Part shown: one piece after another, positions 26,360 through 33,611 of the stretch
Layout of the letters: every line of letters begins with the position of its first letter
How positions within the stretch are numbered: position 1 is the first letter of the stretch
Source: Pseudomonadota bacterium
GTDB taxonomy: Bacteria > Desulfobacterota > Binatia > UBA9968
Assembly (NCBI GenBank): GCA_021324155.1
Contig: JAJPJQ010000045.1
Location: forward strand, 59,596 to 123,595
Direction: 5' to 3'
Length of the DNA: 64,000 bases
Notes under the pieces: generated by a model
Database searches by the model: none
Seen by the model: the letters and a program-made list of their open reading frames with translations, nothing else
What the model was told of the DNA's origin: nothing
Translations under genes and position numbers: made by a program

Positions 26360-27410
26360 ATATGTGTCCCGCGCATTTCTCTGGATCGTCTTCGCGGCGC
26401 TATGCGCCTGCGCCGGTGCTCCGGCCGCGAAATCGAACATCGAACCCGTATCCGACGAACGGCATTTAGCCAACGTCAAGCAGCTCACTTTCGGCGGACA
26501 GAATGCCGAGGCCTATTTCTCCGCCGACGGCGCCAGACTCATCTTCCAATCGACGCGGCCGCCGCATGCGTGCGACCAGATCTTTACGATGGATATCGAC
26601 GGAAAAAACGTGAGGCTTCTGAGCTCGGGCCAAGGGCGGACGACGTGCGGCTTTTTCTTTCCCGACGGCAAGCGCTTTATCTATGCCTCGACCGAGCTCG
26701 ACGGCGCCGCCTGCCCGGCCGAGCCCGACCGCAGCAAAGGCTACGTCTGGCCCATTTATGCCAGCTATGACATCCTCGCCGCCGGCATCGATTCCCCGGC
26801 TGCCACGCGTCTTACCAGCACCGACGGCTATGACGCCGAAGGCGTGATCTCCCCCGACGGAAAACAAATCGTCTTCACCTCGATGCGCGGCGGCGATTTG
26901 GATATTTATCTCATGCACGCCGACGGCACGAACGTCCGGCGCCTCACAAACGTGAAGGGTTACGACGGCGGACCGTTTTTCTCATGGGACGGAAAAACGA
27001 TCGTCTACCGCGCGTTTCATCCAAAGAACAATGACGAGCTCGCCGAATACGAAGCTTTGCTTGCTCGCCATCTCATCCGGCCGACCCGCGCCGAGATTTT
27101 TCTCATGGACGCCGACGGCTCGCATCAGCGTCAGGTGACCGACAACGGCGCGGCGAACTGGGCCCCGTTTCTCCGTCCCAATAACCGGCAGATTATCTTT
27201 TCTTCCAACCTGCACGACCCGGAACGCAAATCGTTCTCGCTGTATTTGATCAATACGGACGGAAGCGGACTGGAGCGTATCACTTACGGCGCTCGCTTCG
27301 ATAGCTTTCCGATGTTTTCGCGCGATGGAAGAAAGCTCGTCTTTGCCTCGACGCGGAACGCGCACGACGCCCGCGAATTCAATATTTTCATCGCCGACTG
27401 GGTGCCGTAA
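26334..27410 (+). CDS. TolB-like beta-propeller (PD40/WD40-like) lipoprotein
   Basis: 358 aa from a GTG at 26334 that overlaps the peptidase gene; a second GTG at 26364 is possible. The N-terminal AFLWIVFAALCACAG resembles a lipoprotein signal with Cys at the end. The body holds six PD40-type blades, e.g. GQNAEAYFSADGARLIFQST, GVISPDGKQIVFTSMRGGD and MFSRDGRKLVFASTRNAHD. Such propellers bind peptides or partner proteins in the periplasm. Overlap with the M28 peptidase gene suggests joint function in peptide processing. Confidence 0.85.
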   Translation: MRHFKNASKYVSRAFLWIVFAALCACAGAPAAKSNIEPVSDERHLANVKQLTFGGQNAEAYFSADGARLIFQSTRPPHACDQIFTMDIDGKNVRLLSSGQGRTTCGFFFPDGKRFIYASTELDGAACPAEPDRSKGYVWPIYASYDILAAGIDSPAATRLTSTDGYDAEGVISPDGKQIVFTSMRGGDLDIYLMHADGTNVRRLTNVKGYDGGPFFSWDGKTIVYRAFHPKNNDELAEYEALLARHLIRPTRAEIFLMDADGSHQRQVTDNGAANWAPFLRPNNRQIIFSSNLHDPERKSFSLYLINTDGSGLERITYGARFDSFPMFSRDGRKLVFASTRNAHDAREFNIFIADWVP

Positions 27411-27489
27411 AAAAACGGGCGAAAGAGCTTTCGTCGCTTTCCACACCCGCTCAGAGGCGGATTCAAAAAGTGATGCGCTCTTTCGCCCG
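27409..27489 (-). terminator. intrinsic terminator of the mini-lipoprotein operon
   Basis: The arms CGGGCGAAAGAGC (27416-27428) and GCTCTTTCGCCCG (27477-27489) form a perfect 13-bp stem with a 48-nt loop. On the minus strand the stem is followed by seven Ts (27415-27409), making a rho-independent terminator 32 bp after the last small lipoprotein gene. The same stem ends right at the stop codon of the convergent propeller gene, but has no T-run on the plus strand. Confidence 0.7.
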
Positions 27490-27520
27490 CGGGCCCTAAG
27501 GCCCCAGGTAGCCGGCTAGC

Positions 27521-27601
27521 TTACCCGATGCGGATTCCTGCGTGACATCCGGCAAACATCAGCAGGCCGAGAAGCAGTGGAATAGGAATATACCGCATCA
27601 T
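27521..27601 (-). CDS. miniature lipoprotein 3 (26 aa)
   Basis: A 26-residue open frame: MMRYIPIPLLLGLLMFAGC then HAGIRIG and stop. It has a full lipoprotein signal with lipobox FAGC, a seven-residue mature tail, and a clear ribosome binding site AAGGAGAT 7 bases before the ATG. It shares I-P-L-L-L and A-G-C with the two small genes upstream on the same strand, so it is real despite its size. It would be a lipid-anchored peptide in the envelope, entericidin-like in scale only; function unknown. Confidence 0.68.
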   Translation of the reverse strand: MMRYIPIPLLLGLLMFAGCHAGIRIG

Positions 27602-27613
27602 TTGGTGATCTCC

Positions 27614-27736
27614 TTATCCGACGCCGACACTGGCGCCCGCGCCGTGGTGGCCGACGCCCGCCGAAGCGGAGCAGCCGCTTAGGCCGCCGATAGCCAAGAG
27701 TGCCAGCAGCAATGGAATGGCAATAATTTTCTTCAT
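27614..27736 (-). CDS. miniature lipoprotein 2 (40 aa)
   Basis: A 40-residue frame starting MKKIIAIPLLLALLAIGG with lipobox LSGC at residues 19-22, then a Gly/Ala/Ser/His tail (ASAGVGHHGAGASVGVG). The ribosome binding site AGGAGGTGAAGTG before the ATG at 27736 is near perfect. It is the longest of the three tandem genes; the shared start K-K-x-I-x-I-P-L-L-L indicates duplication. Role unknown. Confidence 0.72.
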   Translation of the reverse strand: MKKIIAIPLLLALLAIGGLSGCSASAGVGHHGAGASVGVG

Positions 27737-27779
27737 CACTTCACCTCCTCAAAGTATTACGACAACCCATCAGCCCGCT

Positions 27780-27860
27780 CTATCCGACCCCCGCCCAGAT
27801 ACTGCATCCGGCGAGAGCGAACAGGCTGAGCAGGAGTGGAATGGAAATAAATTTACTCAT
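27780..27860 (-). CDS. miniature lipoprotein 1 (26 aa)
   Basis: A 26-residue frame starting MSKFISIPLLLSLFALAGC with lipobox LAGC, then SIWAGVG. A strong ribosome binding site (GGAGGAGGTGAAAG) precedes the ATG at 27860. It is the first gene of the trio read toward 27521. A hairpin (27879-27902) lies just before the ribosome binding site and could control translation or mRNA stability. Confidence 0.7.
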   Translation of the reverse strand: MSKFISIPLLLSLFALAGCSIWAGVG

Positions 27861-27878
27861 GTCGCTTTCACCTCCTCC

Positions 27879-27902
27879 GGGGTTCCTAACGGTGTGAACC
27901 CC
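27879..27902 (-). promoter_or_regulatory. leader hairpin before mini-lipoprotein operon
   Basis: GGGGTTC (27879-27885) and GAACCCC (27896-27902) form a 7-bp perfect inverted repeat with a 10-nt loop, ending just upstream of the GGAGGAGGTG ribosome binding site of the first small gene. It could be an operator or a leader stem. No promoter could be assigned in the 150 bp beyond it. Confidence 0.35.
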
Positions 27903-28054
27903 TTGATTCCATTGTGAGGACCCCTGCTGAAGGGATCAATAGCGGGAAAGACCTCAAGCGAGTAAACGGCTGCGGGTCCATGTGAAGCAAAAAATTCATT
28001 GCAATATGATGGGATTATGGTTATTTGTTCTGCGGTTAAACGACGGAACCCCTC

Positions 28055-28417
28055 ATGCCCATCCCGATTTTGGTAGTAGACGACGAACCGAACTTTCAGG
28101 CGCTGATGCACACGGCCCTGGGCAAGCGCGGCTTTCTCGTTAACGCGGTCTCGAACGGCGCTGACGCGCTAAAGCGGCTCGAATCGCTGCTGTTCGATTT
28201 TGCCTTGATCGACTTGAAGCTCGTCGGCGAGAGCGGCATCGACGTGCTTGGCGCGATCAAGCGTCGGCAGCCGAGAATCCACGCGTTCGTAGTGACGGCC
28301 TTTCCGACCGACGAGAGCCGGATGATGGCCTCCGAGCGCGGCGCAGCGGCGTACCTGACGAAGCCGCTGGATTTAGACCTTCTTCTGAAAACCTTTCAAA
28401 CCGTCCTGGCGCACTGA
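28055..28417 (+). CDS. single-domain response regulator
   Basis: A 120-aa receiver: acidic pair in VVDDEPNF, phospho-acceptor Asp in ALIDLKLVGESGIDVL, conserved Thr in VVTAFPT, Lys in YLTKPLD. No output domain. It faces a second receiver gene (28442-28819) convergently with 24 bp between stop codons. The receiver type (DLKLxGESGIDVL) resembles those of NtrC-type regulators more than CheY. The partner kinase is not obvious. Confidence 0.88.
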   Translation: MPIPILVVDDEPNFQALMHTALGKRGFLVNAVSNGADALKRLESLLFDFALIDLKLVGESGIDVLGAIKRRQPRIHAFVVTAFPTDESRMMASERGAAAYLTKPLDLDLLLKTFQTVLAH

Positions 28418-28441
28418 GCGCTTCCGGATAGATCGAAAGCC

Positions 28442-28819
28442 TTAATTTTCGAGTGCCTGCCGGACGCTTCGCAGAAGCGTTTCGGCTGCGTAGGGCTTCA
28501 CGATAAAGTCTTTGACGCCGCCCTCGACGAACGAGGACTTCACCTGCTCGTCCAGGTAGCCGCTGGTGAGGATCATCTTGACGTCGGGATCTATTTCTCT
28601 AAGGCTCATGAAAACCGTCCAGCCTCCGAGGCTCGGCAGCGCCATGTCGCAAAGCACCACGTCGATAGATTTCAGCCGTTGCTTGTAGGCATCGATCGCT
28701 TCGATACCGTCCTTTGCCGTCAGCACACTGTACCCCGCCGTCTCGAAAAGCTTTTTCAAAAAAGCGAGGTGCGGCGTCTCGTCTTCGACGACGAGGATGG
28801 TTTTCTGCTTTGCCTCCAT
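28442..28819 (-). CDS. single-domain response regulator (CheY-like)
   Basis: 125 aa from the ATG at 28819 (MEAKQKTILVVEDE); an upstream in-frame extension lacks receiver homology. Phospho-acceptor Asp in VLCDMALPSLGGWTVF, Thr/Ser in LTSGYLDEQV, Lys in FIVKPYA. Closely paralogous to the receiver at 18081-18449, and like it preceded by a family A zinc-ribbon gene on the same strand (84 bp gap). A duplicated two-gene module. Confidence 0.9.
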   Translation of the reverse strand: MEAKQKTILVVEDETPHLAFLKKLFETAGYSVLTAKDGIEAIDAYKQRLKSIDVVLCDMALPSLGGWTVFMSLREIDPDVKMILTSGYLDEQVKSSFVEGGVKDFIVKPYAAETLLRSVRQALEN

Positions 28820-28903
28820 GAGATGCCCGGCAATCAGTAGGCGGGGCGAAAGAAAAAGGCCGGGATGTGGAGCCCCGGCGCTCGCGCCCCGAGACATTCT
28901 GGA

Positions 28904-29137
28904 TCACCGCTGATGTCTGGGTTCGGCACTTTTTCGCTCGCGGGATAACTTGACGATTAAGTGATGTCGCCGGGCGGGAAAAGTCTTGGTTTTATCGCCG
29001 TTTACCCCGCATTTCGGGCAACGACATGAATCGGCCGTCGCACCAATCTCGCTACCGGGAATGCCCTTGAGCGTGAACAGCACATTGCAGCCGAAGCAGC
29101 GTAGAATAACGACCCACGTCGAGCCGATGACGGCCAT
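28904..29137 (-). CDS. zinc-ribbon protein, family A, short form
   Basis: 77 aa. WVVILRCFGCNVLFTLKGI and SCRCPKCGV give two Cys pairs aligned with the N-terminal half of the 120-aa family A proteins; RRHHLIVKL matches their central strand. The W-H...C-S-x-W-P block and third Cys pair are absent, so this is either a truncated copy or a natural short form. A GGGAGGAAGC ribbon-gene ribosome binding site precedes the ATG. Confidence 0.68.
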   Translation of the reverse strand: MAVIGSTWVVILRCFGCNVLFTLKGIPGSEIGATADSCRCPKCGVNGDKTKTFPARRHHLIVKLSRERKSAEPRHQR

Positions 29138-29259
29138 TGCTTCCTCCCGCTGTGCTCACAATTTTGCTGTGGCACTCGCAGGCCAGTTCGTCAAGGCCCT
29201 CCGCCGCGAAGCCGCGCAATATCGTGGGGGCCGGCGGTCTGTGGCCGCTTAGCGCTCGA

Positions 29260-30231
29260 CTACTTGTCGCCCTTCGGGTGTCCGCCCTGATGCTGTTGCC
29301 CTTGGTGCTGCTGTCCTTTGCCCTGCTGCTGGTTTCCTTGTCCTTGGTATTGGCCTTGTTGCTGTCGCATGCCGCGGTTCTGGTTCTGCAGTCCCTGTCC
29401 CTGTCCTTGTCCTTGGCCCTGGCCCTGGAACTGCGCGTTCTGCTGGCGGCGCATGCGCTCCCCCTGCGGGCCTTGTCCTTGGTTCTGTCCTTGTCCTTGG
29501 TTCTGCCCCTGACCTAGACCTTGCGACGACTTCTCTCGGCGTAGCGCCTGGCGGTCCCCTCCTCCGCCCTGGAAATTCTTCTTTCCTTCGTCGCCGCCGC
29601 CTTTGAACGATACGCGCTCGGCCTTGGAATTCGCCTTCAGACCGCCGCGCTCCTGCGCGCGGATGATATCGTTATGATGATCGCGGACAAGAGAATCCTT
29701 CACGACATATTTATATTTTTCCTTGTGAATGATGATCTGCTGCGCCGCCGACGGATAGCGGTCGCGCGGATAATTCCGCTGGTAAAGCGGCAGCGGCGCG
29801 ATGACATAATGATGCCGGTCCCAGTGGTCCCACCCGACCCGGCGCACTTCCCAATCATGACCCCAGTGAATCCCCCAGCGCGGCGGCGCATCGAAGACCC
29901 AACCGCTCCAATAAGCAGGCCGGACGGCGTAATAGCGATACGGCACAACGAGAATAGGCTGCGGCACGAATGCCGGCTCGACGTAAACCCACGGACCGTT
30001 GTACCAGGTGCTCGAGTACCAAAAACCGTCGTTGACGTTGAAAACCCAGTACTGGCCCTCATAGAAGAAATAATTGGCGCGCAGGCCCGGCACGTAGTAA
30101 ACCGGATAATCCGGAACGGGGACAAGGTTGGGAAATACCGATAGATTGATGCTGACCTGCGCGTCTGCTGCGGCGGCTCCGAGCAGAACAAAAAATAGCG
30201 CGGCGATGAGTCCGTTGACGGCCTTTCTCAT
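29260..30231 (-). CDS. secreted YXWGXW-type protein with Gln/Gly-rich repeat tail
   Basis: 323 aa from the ATG at 30231, which has a strong GGAGG ribosome binding site; the longer upstream frame is spurious. Signal peptide at 1-25 (LIAALFFVLLGAAAADAQ). The middle is rich in Tyr and Trp (PVYYVPGLRANYFFYEGQYWVFN, PRWGIHWGHDWEVRR). From about residue 215 the tail is low complexity, dominated by GQGQ/QNQG repeats encoded by tandem hexamers, plus a His/Gln end. Such proteins are exported and may coat surfaces or bind metal; function unknown. Divergent from the binding-protein gene at 30281. Confidence 0.8.
   Translation of the reverse strand: MRKAVNGLIAALFFVLLGAAAADAQVSINLSVFPNLVPVPDYPVYYVPGLRANYFFYEGQYWVFNVNDGFWYSSTWYNGPWVYVEPAFVPQPILVVPYRYYAVRPAYWSGWVFDAPPRWGIHWGHDWEVRRVGWDHWDRHHYVIAPLPLYQRNYPRDRYPSAAQQIIIHKEKYKYVVKDSLVRDHHNDIIRAQERGGLKANSKAERVSFKGGGDEGKKNFQGGGGDRQALRREKSSQGLGQGQNQGQGQNQGQGPQGERMRRQQNAQFQGQGQGQGQGQGLQNQNRGMRQQQGQYQGQGNQQQGKGQQHQGQQHQGGHPKGDK
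29290..29515. repeat. hexamer-type tandem repeat in coding tail
   Basis: Imperfect tandem CCTTGT/CCCTGG/CCTTGG hexamers on the plus strand encode Gly-Gln runs in the preceding gene. The repeat keeps frame because the unit is two codons, so length changes would add or remove GQ pairs without frameshift. Confidence 0.6.
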
Positions 30232-30280
30232 GGAACCTCCCTCACAGAGTAATGGCGCACAGTACAGCAAAATTGAGCCT

Positions 30281-31300
30281 ATGCTGTCAATGGAAAAGCG
30301 GCTGCTTGTTTCGAGCGTTGGGAAAGCTGAAAGTAAACTGGTGAGATTGCTCGCCGCGCTCGCGCTGATCGCCCTCATCGCGCGCAGTGCGGCGGCCGAC
30401 ACGCTTCGCCTCGGTTATTCGGGCGCGACGGCGTCGCAGCTCGCCGGCGCGCTCGCGGTCGAGCAGAAGCTCTTCGAGCTTTACGGCGTCACCGTGGAGC
30501 TCAACCAATCCGCCGGGCTGACGATGATCCGAGCGGTCGAATCCGGCAGTCTCGACGTTGCAATCGTCGGCGGCGGCCAGGCGCTCGCGGCTTACGCGAA
30601 AGGCGCGGATGTGCGCATTGTGAGCGGTCTCGTCAACACGGTGCCGTTTCAGCTCTGGGCCAAGCCCGACATTGCGCAGCTCGGCGACTTGAAAGGACGG
30701 CTCATCGCCGACACGCCGCCGGGGACATCGCTGAATCTCGGCACGCGCATCATGCTCGCCCGCGCGGGTCTCAATCCCGCGCGCGACGTTAAGCTCGTCG
30801 CCTTCGGTCGCCTGCAGCTTGTGCCGCGGTCGCTGTTGGGCGGGGTTGTCGACGCGGCGCTCCTCTCCGCGCCCGAGACGCTTGAGGCGCGGAAGCTGGG
30901 ACTCCACATGCTGCTCGACATGGCGGCCGAGCGCATCCCGTGCCTTTTCACATCGGTCGTCACTTCGCGCGCCGTGCTGGAGAAGTCGCCGGCGGCGCTC
31001 GAGCGCTTTTTGAAAGCCCTGCTGCACGGCGTGAAGCTTGCTCTCACCAATCCGGATATGGCAAAGAAAAGTCTCGGACGGACGCTGCGCCTGACGGACC
31101 GCGACGCGCTCGACGAGACCTACCGCCAGTCCGCCGCCGCTTACGAGCCGATGCCGTTCGTCAAGCGCGACGCGCTGGAGACTGTCGCGAAGATCGCGGC
31201 GGAAAAATCCGTTCGCGATCCCTACGACGTCGTCGATATGAGTATTCTCGAGCGCATCGATAAGGAAGGCTTCATCAAAACGCTGTACGCGAAACCATAA
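30281..31300 (+). CDS. NMT1/SsuA-type ABC substrate-binding protein
   Basis: 339 aa from the ATG at 30281; a GTG at 30341, directly before the signal peptide core (RLLAALALIALIARSAAAD), is an alternative. The mature part begins TLRLGYSGATASQLAGALAVEQKLFELYGVTVEL and contains SLDVAIVGGGQALAAYAKGAD, the pattern of NMT1/THI5-like periplasmic proteins that bind sulfonates, pyrimidine precursors or similar small molecules. It is unrelated in sequence to the 17-member array downstream. No transporter genes adjoin it. The ferritin-like gene follows after 11 bp. Confidence 0.86.
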   Translation: MLSMEKRLLVSSVGKAESKLVRLLAALALIALIARSAAADTLRLGYSGATASQLAGALAVEQKLFELYGVTVELNQSAGLTMIRAVESGSLDVAIVGGGQALAAYAKGADVRIVSGLVNTVPFQLWAKPDIAQLGDLKGRLIADTPPGTSLNLGTRIMLARAGLNPARDVKLVAFGRLQLVPRSLLGGVVDAALLSAPETLEARKLGLHMLLDMAAERIPCLFTSVVTSRAVLEKSPAALERFLKALLHGVKLALTNPDMAKKSLGRTLRLTDRDALDETYRQSAAAYEPMPFVKRDALETVAKIAAEKSVRDPYDVVDMSILERIDKEGFIKTLYAKP

Positions 31301-31311
31301 AGGAGGCGATC

Positions 31312-32148
31312 ATGGCGGACATCCGCGGCGTGGGTACGAAAATCACTTACAGCGAGGACAACCCGATCGGCATCGAGCTCGAGGAGTTGCGTGCGAAGCG
31401 AAAATCGCTGAAGCGCGAGCCCAAGGACGCGGAGGAGCGCGAATTGCTCGGTCGCTGGCTCGGCTACCGCGGCCGCGACGAGCTGGAGACGACCGTCGGC
31501 CTCGCGTGCTACGCCTATTCGCATTTCGAGATGGACTCCGAGTGGCGCTGGCGCCTTGCGGACCACATCCGCACCGAAGCGGGACACGGCTGGGGATATA
31601 TCCGCCAGGGCGACGCGGTCGATCCGTCGCGCGACCACTCCAAGCCCGACCCGGAGTTCGAGCGGCAGCACAATCTGCTGCCGCGCGTCGAGCACCACAG
31701 ACTGCAGCAGCGCGACTTCCTGAGCTATTTGATATCGGGCAACCTCTGGCCCTACGGCCACTGCACGGCGGCCTCGATCCAGAGCATTAAGATCACGACG
31801 CCGAAGGTGCTGGACTTCGAGGAGCGCGTGGTCCACGCTGAGGAGCGCGGCCATCACGACGCGATTCTGCAGAAGCTCCACGATTATGTTTGGGAACTGA
31901 TCGAGCAGTACGGCGAACAGGCCATTCGCAAGCGCATCGCCGCGATCGACGCCGAAGCGCTCAACAGCCGGCCGCGCACCGTCTTCGACCCGCCGCGGCG
32001 CGATTTTCTCCGCAAATATTTCGACGTGCCGCTCGACAACGTGCGCTGGTTCAACCGCTGGCGCGAGTATCTTTATCTCAATGTGCTCGGCTTTCCGCCC
32101 GAGCCGGTGCACATCGAATACTGGCCGAAGGAGATCCCGCAGGAGTAG
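31312..32148 (+). CDS. ferritin-like helical protein, possible diiron enzyme
   Basis: 278 aa with a strong ribosome binding site (AAAGGAGGCG). Largely helical. Carboxylate/His pairs compatible with a diiron four-helix bundle are visible: CYAYSHFEMDSEWRW, HIRTEAGHGWGYI (ExxH), and DFEERVVHAEERGHHD (ExxxxxxE..H). No recognised catalytic family beyond a ferritin-like fold. The C-terminal RYFD/WFNRWREYLYLNVLGFPPE part is unusual. Gene order with the NMT1-type binding protein suggests it acts on the imported substrate, for example as an oxygenase; that is inference. Confidence 0.6.
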   Translation: MADIRGVGTKITYSEDNPIGIELEELRAKRKSLKREPKDAEERELLGRWLGYRGRDELETTVGLACYAYSHFEMDSEWRWRLADHIRTEAGHGWGYIRQGDAVDPSRDHSKPDPEFERQHNLLPRVEHHRLQQRDFLSYLISGNLWPYGHCTAASIQSIKITTPKVLDFEERVVHAEERGHHDAILQKLHDYVWELIEQYGEQAIRKRIAAIDAEALNSRPRTVFDPPRRDFLRKYFDVPLDNVRWFNRWREYLYLNVLGFPPEPVHIEYWPKEIPQE

Positions 32149-32251
32149 CGGATTTATCGACGACCGCGGCTGTGGGCGCCTCGTTTGGACGAGCGGCGCG
32201 CGGCGCGGCGGGCGCCGGCGCGCGCTGCGGTCATCGAGCTGTCGATGTAGA

Positions 32252-32521
32252 TCACGAATCGCTCTCGCGGGACTCGAAATAGGGTTTGATGTAGAGATTG
32301 ACGAAGCGCCCCTTCGATTCGGCGGCGAGGAGATCGCGGTAGAGCGGTTCCGGCACGCGGAGATATTGGTAAACGGCGCCGCCGGGAAATTCGATCTCCA
32401 GCGTGTTCGACCGGTCGTCGTAGCCGGCCGAGACAATGCCGCGCGAATTCACCCGAGTGCGCTCCATACTCATATCTAGCAAATCAGCCGCGCGTTTGAA
32501 GTCCGGATTGTTCCCCGACAC
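32252..32521 (-). CDS. KTSC-domain protein
   Basis: 89 aa. The KTSC domain covers about residues 22-85: VNSRGIVSAGYDDRSNTLEIEF, GGAVYQYLRVP, LLAAESKGRFVNLYIK. KTSC is a small domain of unknown function found alone or at the C-terminus of lysyl-tRNA synthetases. The GTG start immediately follows the TGA of the cyclase gene (TGAGTG), so translation is probably coupled; an ATG at 32473 would still keep the domain. It is the last gene of the long minus-strand run. Confidence 0.78.
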   Translation of the reverse strand: MSGNNPDFKRAADLLDMSMERTRVNSRGIVSAGYDDRSNTLEIEFPGGAVYQYLRVPEPLYRDLLAAESKGRFVNLYIKPYFESRESDS

Positions 32522-33610
32522 TCACGCCTTCAGGCGCGCGATATTATAGGCGATAATGGCGCGCGAGAAGCCCTTGAGCTGCAGCTCCTGGGGCGGGTCG
32601 GTCTCGACCAGTTGCTCGACTTTCGCGAGCGTCTTCTGGTTGACGAGAATCTGGCCGCCTTTCGCTTCGTCGCAGAGACGCGAGGCGAGATTGGTGACGT
32701 TGCCGATCGCGCCGTAGTCCATCCGCCCTTCGAAGCCGACGTTTCCCAATGTCGCATAGCTGCACGCGATGCCGATGCCAAGATCGAGATCATAGCCTTT
32801 TTTCCGCCATGTCTCGCGCAGCTCTTTGGCGCACGAACGCATCTCGACGGCCATGCGTACGGCGCGCTCGGTGTGATCCGCGCACGGCACCGGATCGTTG
32901 AGAAAGGCCATGATGCCGTCGCCGGCGAAACGCTCGAGCGTGGCTTCGTACTTGAAGATGAGCCGCCCCATTTCCGCGTGGTAGACGCGCAGAAGGTCCA
33001 TGATCTCCTCCGGCTCGGCGCCGTCGGAGAAAGCGGTGAAGCCGCGGAGATCGAGGAAGACGACGGTGATCTCGCGGCGATGGGTTTTGAAAAGATTCTC
33101 CTCGTCCTTTTCGAGGACGCTGTCGGCGATCTGCGGCGAGAGGTAGCGTTTGAGGCGTCCCATGCGCTGGATCTCGCCCACCTGCGCGGCGACGCGGTCC
33201 GCGAGCGAGCGGTTGAGCTCCTCCAGCGAATCATGCAAACGCTTGATGCGCAGCATCGAGCGCACGCGCGCGAGCAGCTCGAAGGAGTCGAACGGCTTGA
33301 TCACGTAATCGTCCGCGCCGGCATCGAGCCCGCGCACCTTGTCCTCCTGCGAGCCTTTCGCCGTGACGAGAATAACGGGAATCGATTTCGTGCGCTCCTC
33401 CTGGCGCATACGCTTGACTACCTCGATGCCGTTCATGTTCGGCATCATATAATCGAGCAGGACGACGTCCGGCGCGAAGCTCTCGACCTTCGCGAGCGCC
33501 TCGACGCCGTCGCTGGCGCGCTCGATCGCGTAGTCCTGATCGGCGAGCTCCTGCTCGAGGAGATCGAGATTAAAGGGCTCGTCGTCGACGATGAGAATTT
33601 TATTCGGCAT
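32522..33610 (-). CDS. response regulator with class III adenylate/guanylate cyclase domain
   Basis: 362 aa. Receiver at 1-125 (LIVDDEPFN, phospho-acceptor Asp in VVLLDYMMPNMNGIEV, Lys in YVIKPFD). Class III cyclase domain at about 180-340 with metal-binding Asp in VVFLDLRGFTAFSD and AGDGIMAF, and transition-state Asn/Arg in GAIGNVTNLASRLCD; the usual substrate-selecting Lys position reads Arg (LERFAGD). It would make a cyclic nucleotide in response to phosphorylation. Its receiver is strikingly similar to that of the NtrC-type regulator at the other end of the array. The ATG lies 1 bp after the stop codon of the last binding-protein copy. Confidence 0.92.
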   Translation of the reverse strand: MPNKILIVDDEPFNLDLLEQELADQDYAIERASDGVEALAKVESFAPDVVLLDYMMPNMNGIEVVKRMRQEERTKSIPVILVTAKGSQEDKVRGLDAGADDYVIKPFDSFELLARVRSMLRIKRLHDSLEELNRSLADRVAAQVGEIQRMGRLKRYLSPQIADSVLEKDEENLFKTHRREITVVFLDLRGFTAFSDGAEPEEIMDLLRVYHAEMGRLIFKYEATLERFAGDGIMAFLNDPVPCADHTERAVRMAVEMRSCAKELRETWRKKGYDLDLGIGIACSYATLGNVGFEGRMDYGAIGNVTNLASRLCDEAKGGQILVNQKTLAKVEQLVETDPPQELQLKGFSRAIIAYNIARLKA

Positions 33611-33611
33611 G

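Noticed and set aside
27857..28111. 84-aa minus-strand open frame overlapping the response regulator start
   Set aside because: It runs through the leader hairpin and ribosome binding site of the first mini-lipoprotein and overlaps an authentic receiver gene on the other strand; no motif.
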